The translations under genes were made by a program, and so were the position numbers. The notes below the pieces were generated by a model. The model did not search any database, had not been told where the DNA came from, and saw nothing but the letters and a program-made list of their open reading frames with translations. 64,000 nt of DNA from Parapristionchus giblindavisi (taxonomy: Eukaryota; Nematoda; Chromadorea; Rhabditida; Diplogasteridae): the NCBI GenBank assembly GCA_943737045.1, contig CALSFV010000001.1, forward strand, positions 1,578,001 to 1,642,000, given 5' to 3'. This document shows positions 59,627 through 64,000 of this stretch, one piece after another (the stretch's first letter is position 1; the number at the start of each line of letters is the position of its first letter).

Positions 59627-60682
59627 CTAAAAATCTACTTGTAACGAATTATAGATGGGAGAATGCCGAGAAGAGTTTGCGGCAGAGGGAGAGACTCTAG
59701 TTGGAGGAACAAGATGGTGTTGGGTAGGCGAAGAGTGCGCAACAGAGGAAATAGATTCAAAAAGAGTGGACAGATCAGAATCTCTGTTCCTCTTCGACTC
59801 ACGAGTACTATCACCATGAGCGTGTCTCTTCCTTGAGTTGCTGTTGCTGACGCTGCCTCGTCCGCGCCCACGCGTACTGCCACGCGTACGACCACGTCCT
59901 CTGGTGTAGGATCTGTCACTAGCATTATCGTTCTGCAAAGCTTGTTGAATAAAGCTAGAAAGGAGAGGATTCTGATTGGATTGGGTAATGGTACCCTTCC
60001 AGTCCTCAGGGAGAGGCTTAGGATGTCTGATCTCGATGAGTCTGAGATCTCTCACTGTATATCTAATCATACCACATTCTGTATTCAGTGCAGCCGCTTG
60101 TTGGCGTAGAGAGCGGTCGGTCTCCAACTGGGCCCTCGTGTAATCAGGGCGAATGAACGCTCTTGGGGACCCAGTTAGACGACCGCACCTCACTCTGATT
60201 GCTTCGTCGATGAAGAGATTACGGTAGGAGTGGTCCGGCAGAATGATCTTAATGATACGAGGACTCTTGCGACCCTCAGGTCGACTTTCAGGAAATCTGA
60301 AGAACCTAACTTGATTTTTGATCTCATCAAGTTTAGGGTTATTAATAGACTGAAATATCTTGCTTATCAATATACGATCATTAGTTAGAGTATCAGTATC
60401 ATTCTCACCCTCAGGGCAGTTAACGAGTACTGCCCTACTTAACTTATCTTCGATGACGTCTTTGTGGCCCATGACAGTGGTCAGAGCAGCTTGACTGGCT
60501 GTGGATTGGGAAACTGAATGATGAATTAGAATCTGGACCAGTTTGGTCAGACTGCAGATCTGCTTAGACTGTGCGAGCATAAGCTCTTTGATCTCATTGA
60601 TCTCAGTCATTTCTATGAGAGAGACAATTACAGAGAATGAGAGATGAAGAGACAGACAGAAAATAAGGAAGCGACCAATCAA
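59627..60682 (-). CDS. retrotransposon ORF1, RNA-binding type
   Basis: 351 codons ending in TAG at 59629-59627. A hydrophobic and helical N-terminus (a second ATG near residue 25 starts MTEINEIKELMLAQSKQ and may be the true start) is followed by a folded middle (about residues 80-215) with strand-helix alternation (VRFFRFPESR, IIKIILPDHSYRNLFIDEAIRV). An RGG-type basic region (RGRGRTRGSTRGRGRG) and a Ser-rich tail follow. ORF1 proteins of such elements bind the element RNA. The RGG region supports that role here; the fold is inferred. ORF2 continues in the same frame directly after the stop. Confidence 0.85.
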   Translation of the reverse strand: MIGRFLIFCLSLHLSFSVIVSLIEMTEINEIKELMLAQSKQICSLTKLVQILIHHSVSQSTASQAALTTVMGHKDVIEDKLSRAVLVNCPEGENDTDTLTNDRILISKIFQSINNPKLDEIKNQVRFFRFPESRPEGRKSPRIIKIILPDHSYRNLFIDEAIRVRCGRLTGSPRAFIRPDYTRAQLETDRSLRQQAAALNTECGMIRYTVRDLRLIEIRHPKPLPEDWKGTITQSNQNPLLSSFIQQALQNDNASDRSYTRGRGRTRGSTRGRGRGSVSNSNSRKRHAHGDSTRESKRNRDSDLSTLFESISSVAHSSPTQHHLVPPTRVSPSAANSSRHSPIYNSLQVDF

Positions 60683-61100
60683 TAGGTAGACAGATCAATT
60701 ACAGAAGAGACGAGATATGATGATTGGACGAGACAAGAAACATATAAGGACCGGACACACACAGAACGGAACGACGACAACGAGAAAGGCGTATGAAACG
60801 TCAACCACCGGAATAGAGATGATACGCCACTACCTCTCTTTTTCCCAGTGATAGACTACAAGCGAGAAAAACGTGTGTTTCCTACCCTGATCACGTGCTA
60901 GACGTGGTATATGAGTAGATGACCCCTAGACGAATATCTAGGTCCACTCCACCACAACGTTTACTCTGGACGTACAGAGCAGGGACGGTGTTAAACAGGG
61001 GTCTCACAAGAAAAAAGAAAGAGAGAACAAGAGAGGAAGGGGGGCTCGCAACCTTCCCCGACCTTGACAAGGGAACACACTGACAAGGGAACACACATAA

Positions 61101-61679
61101 TACTAATTTAATTTGAAAAAGTGTGCATGGGCTAGTTATGAATGATAATTTTTTTTGAATTAAATATAAGCAAAAGTGATAGGTGGTAGGTTTCTGGGCC
61201 CATGATTGAACATTCCTTTGAACAGACTGCTACGTGAACGACTACACCAAGTGATTGTTAACCCTAAGAGGTCCATTACGCCAATCAATGCATATGTCAC
61301 AGTTGCAGGTATCATTGCCTTATTCGTGTCAAGCATCAAACGATGTCAAGAACACTTATGACAAATTTAGTTATCATGTGATATCATTTTTTTTAAAAGT
61401 TATCCCTCGTTGAACAGATGTGTGAAATGAAGATATCACCTTGTTCTATCCATTGCGTAGTCGGATATCTGTCCAACTAACGATTGCGTCCCGACGTCCC
61501 GAATCTTTCATTTCAGATAACGCATCGTTAGCCGAGAACTTCTTTAATATTTTTCGTTCATTGAATAACAAAAGCATTCACCACAAGGCCATCTCTGATG
61601 TGAGAAAATCTATATTTTCGCAGTTTTTTTTAAATCACAAAAATATCCATTGTCCCCAGACGAAATTCTTTCTTCTAAC
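61101..61679. other. gene-free stretch
   Basis: The plus-strand frame at 61441-61713 has no splice support and runs into the inverted repeat at 61680. I see nothing else. Confidence 0.4.
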
Positions 61680-62110
61680 AAGGGGATGGTCGCAAGTGGT
61701 CCTGGCCATATGAGATGGCAATAACATGACTAGGATCAGTTTTCCATGCTGATTACGAATCCGTTTTCAGAAAGTGCCTAATCGATCTGCTTTTCGAGAA
61801 AATCGGAATTGAAATTTGGCTTGTTAATTCGAAAAGTCGTGTAGTTTCCATCACAAACTATCTGGATTGCATTGGAAAGATGCGGCAATGTAAGGTAAAG
61901 TATTGCGAGAGTTTATAGATGAGTTCACCAGCTCACCCGGACGGTTTGCGCAGGAAACCACACGAATTTTCGAAATAAAATACCGATTTTCTCGAAAATT
62001 AGGTCGATTAGGCACTTTCTGAAAACGTATTCATAATCAGCATCGAAAACTGATCCTAGTCATGTTATTACCATCTCATAGGGCCAGGACCAGTTGCGAC
62101 CATCCCCTTG
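61680..62110. mobile_element. 430-bp foldback element
   Basis: AAGGGGATGGTCGCAA at the left pairs with TTGCGACCATCCCCTT at the right, and the arms (about 130 bp) match closely (AACATGACTAGGATCAGTTTT against its inverse, in parts). The loop contains GGAAACCACACGAATTT, also present inside the hAT element at about 18877-18893. Confidence 0.8.
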
Positions 62111-62160
62111 TAAGGTCTTGGATTATTTCCCTTAGGGAAATGACAATAGTCCCTGATATG

Positions 62161-62360
62161 CTCCGGTATTTTCAAACTAGAAGTTTACTTATCATTCCCA
62201 CTAGCCGTAGACTTGCAAGTCTACGGCTAGTTAAACGTAACTTTACTAGAAGTGGTGTATAATACGGTTATGCATTTCGTCAAATGTTCTTTCACTTGTA
62301 GAAAACTAACAGCAAACTGCTAGTACGTAACGTAAGTAAACTACTAGTTTGGAAATACCA
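62161..62360. repeat. family E MITE copy 3 (diverged)
   Basis: Starts CTCCGGTATTTTC. The core GTTATGCATTTCGTCAAATG, followed by TTCTTTCACTT, matches the other copies, while the arm words are CTAGAAGT and CTAGCCGTAGACTTGCAAG. Confidence 0.75.
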
Positions 62361-62920
62361 TACCGTCAAAACGAAAAAAAAGTGAAACATTTGTCAAATA
62401 ATTTGACAAAATTTGACAAAAGTTTGAATTATGATATCTAAACGCGGTTACTAGTTTTTTAATAGACAATAGGGTATTTAAGCAACACTGGGCTTACCTA
62501 ATTGACCTATGAAGAAAAAAAATTAAATGAATCACTGTGAACGCTGTTTTGTGCAACTGGTATACGGTATGATTTTCTACAGTATACCCCTTTTGCAGTT
62601 TGATCTATGAAATGAACCAAAAAGTGCACATTCGCTATAGGAAGTCAGGTAATGCTATATATATATATCCATGATTAGACGAAAAAAACGCGATTGTAGC
62701 AATTTTACAGTAAGATTCTACAGTATGCTACAGTATACCAATTATGCTCCGCAACGCTCCTGATTATTTTTTTCACTTTTGTCGTGCTTATCTGGATTTG
62801 GCAAAAAACATCAAAAAACACAAGATCATGAAAAATGCTAAAAATGGTAATCTTGTGAACTTTTGTCAAATTTTGTCAAATTATTTGACAAATGTTTCAC
62901 TTTTTTTCGTTTTGACGGTA
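62361..62920. mobile_element. 560-bp inverted-repeat element, TA insertion
   Basis: TACCGTCAAAACG at the left and CGTTTTGACGGTA at the right, continuing inward through AAAGTGAAACATTTGTCAAA. TA at both borders suggests a Tc1/mariner-type MITE. It directly abuts family E copy 3. Confidence 0.82.
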
Positions 62921-62964
62921 GTGTGAGGGAATAAGAAGTCGCAGCGGATAGGTATATTTTGAGT

Positions 62965-63490
62965 TTCGGCAACGGATCATAAATCCATTGGGAGGTGGGT
63001 TACCTCAACGAAATGTGTACCATTGTTATCAGTAGGAGTGTAACCGTCAGGAATCGCGAACTGATTTTTTTATTGCTACCGTACCCTATTGTCTAATCTA
63101 ATCTAAGACTAATCTGTCGTTTAGTGGCAACCATTCCCTCCCCAATGGTTATGTGCTTGATAAAGGTCTTTAAACTGTAAAACTGTAACCCTATTGTAGC
63201 GAAGTTAATGGAAAATTCCGGTGCGATTACGGTAGTTCGGGTTACGCAAGATAAAAGTTGGCTCACTGTTGCTATAATGGCAACTAGTATTTGATCTCGG
63301 AGCATCATAAATTATTTGACTTCCACCATTCTCAACCATGAACCCCGGATTATGGGTCGAATGAAAAAATATCAGTTGGTGATCAATTACGGTTACGGTA
63401 GTCCAATACCGTACACTCCTACTGATGACAATGGTACAACATTTGTTGCCGTATGCCACCTACCAACGGATTTATGATCCGTTACCGAAA
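62965..63490. repeat. inverted repeat pair with a shared short repeat inside
   Basis: GGATCATAAATCC near 62986 pairs with GGATTTATGATCC near 63468, and CAGTAGGAGTGTA with TACACTCCTACTG. Inside, 63104-63179 matches 18411-18487 of the hAT interior (GACTAATCTGTCGTTTAGTG). Confidence 0.7.
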
Positions 63491-64000
63491 TGAGCGTTGC
63501 CGAATTGTTCATCCCCTATTTTGAAATATGAGAATTTTCATGAAATTTCAACTCCGAGAATTTTAAAATTTGCAGGGAGTACTCAGTGCCCATGTTAATG
63601 ACCTTGATCAACCGATATTTGGAATATCTATCGAGCCGAGACAAAACCAGAAGGTTTCGCGGAGTGAAATTTGCCTTAACAGTCGTAACCACCACGCAAA
63701 CTCTACAGAATGTAAATTTCGAACGAAATTTCGGCAAAAATACGATATAAAAGCGTTTATCTGCCAAACTTCCGTTCGAAATTTGCACTCTGCAAAGTCT
63801 ATGTGGACGTCTCCACAAGGCAAAAGTAACGCCGTAATAAAACAGTACTATCCAGAATTATACGGTGTTTGGTTTTTCCCGAAACATTTCATACACGAAT
63901 CGAGCAAGCTTGGAACATTTTCAGGTTGTTCTGGGCAAAGTAAACATGTCGCGTGGAGATTTCAGAATATGCGCACAACCCATTCATGGAGGTTGGTTCA
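63491..64000. other. no gene recognised at the right end
   Basis: Minus-strand frames of 71-100 codons overlap each other in different phases without splice support. The final 90 bases could begin a gene but nothing is recognisable. Confidence 0.35.

Larger units (their letters stand above)
56430..61100 (-). mobile_element. near-complete CR1/jockey-like non-LTR retrotransposon
   Basis: ORF1 then ORF2 on the minus strand, a 5' leader of about 400 bases (with a direct repeat TGACAAGGGAACACAC at 61065-61095) and a probable 3' region up to the TTTA array. No long terminal repeats are seen. Both frames are long and undamaged except for one amber codon between them, suggesting a recent insertion. 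Outer borders are inferred; I could not identify a target duplication. Confidence 0.75.

Overview
This is nuclear DNA of a nematode. The coding capacity is split into small exons with GT..AG introns, many of them short with a TTTCAG-type acceptor. The clearest gene is the peroxisomal import receptor PEX5 (prx-5 in nematodes). Disrupted remains look like a nematode serpentine chemoreceptor, and several start codons sit a few bases after a splice acceptor, as expected for spliced-leader trans-splicing. I cannot name the species; a free-living rhabditid or diplogastrid-type genome would fit. All exon models below were read by hand from splice signals and phase. Those described as phase-consistent close on a stop with no frame conflict.

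Layout. 1-3.3 kb: gene-free, with decayed miniature transposons (MITEs). 3.3-3.5 kb (+): a short hydrophobic reading frame. 3.6-7.7 kb (-): a nine-exon doublecortin-domain protein. 7.7-11.1 kb: intergenic. 11.1-24.3 kb (+): prx-5, 16 exons, 528 aa, with a 7.2 kb intron packed with transposons. 25.3-29.4 kb (+): an 11-exon gene for an unrecognised secreted Thr/Pro-rich protein. 29.8-33.5 kb: a truncated, frameshifted non-LTR retrotransposon whose 5' part has become a 44-copy, 19-bp minisatellite. 33.5-37 kb: a decayed gene duplicate and a 2 kb foldback element whose loop carries a two-exon gene. 37.9-40.8 kb (-): a chemoreceptor-like gene broken up by MITEs. 41-48 kb: foldback elements and MITEs with small coding fragments. 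49-53.6 kb (-) and 54-56.2 kb (+): two head-to-head coiled-coil genes. 56.4-61.1 kb (-): a full-length-looking non-LTR retrotransposon with ORF1 and ORF2. 61.1-64 kb: more inverted-repeat elements and no clear gene.

The dominant theme is non-autonomous DNA transposons. Family A (about 110 bp, decayed palindrome), family B (about 120 bp, palindromic, TTAA ends), family C (about 345 bp, TTAA ends, internal tRNA-like sequence), family D (about 290 bp, TA insertion), family E (about 205 bp, stacked CTTAAAG-type units), one hAT element with an 8-bp target duplication, and several 0.5-2.5 kb palindromes. Because some lie in duplicated host DNA, empty and filled sites can be compared directly. Points most worth checking: tRNA-like sequences inside DNA transposons, a retrotransposon whose two ORFs share one frame broken by a single amber codon, a minisatellite born inside reverse-transcriptase coding sequence, and GATCTTT tracts used both as splice-site tracts and as protein repeats.
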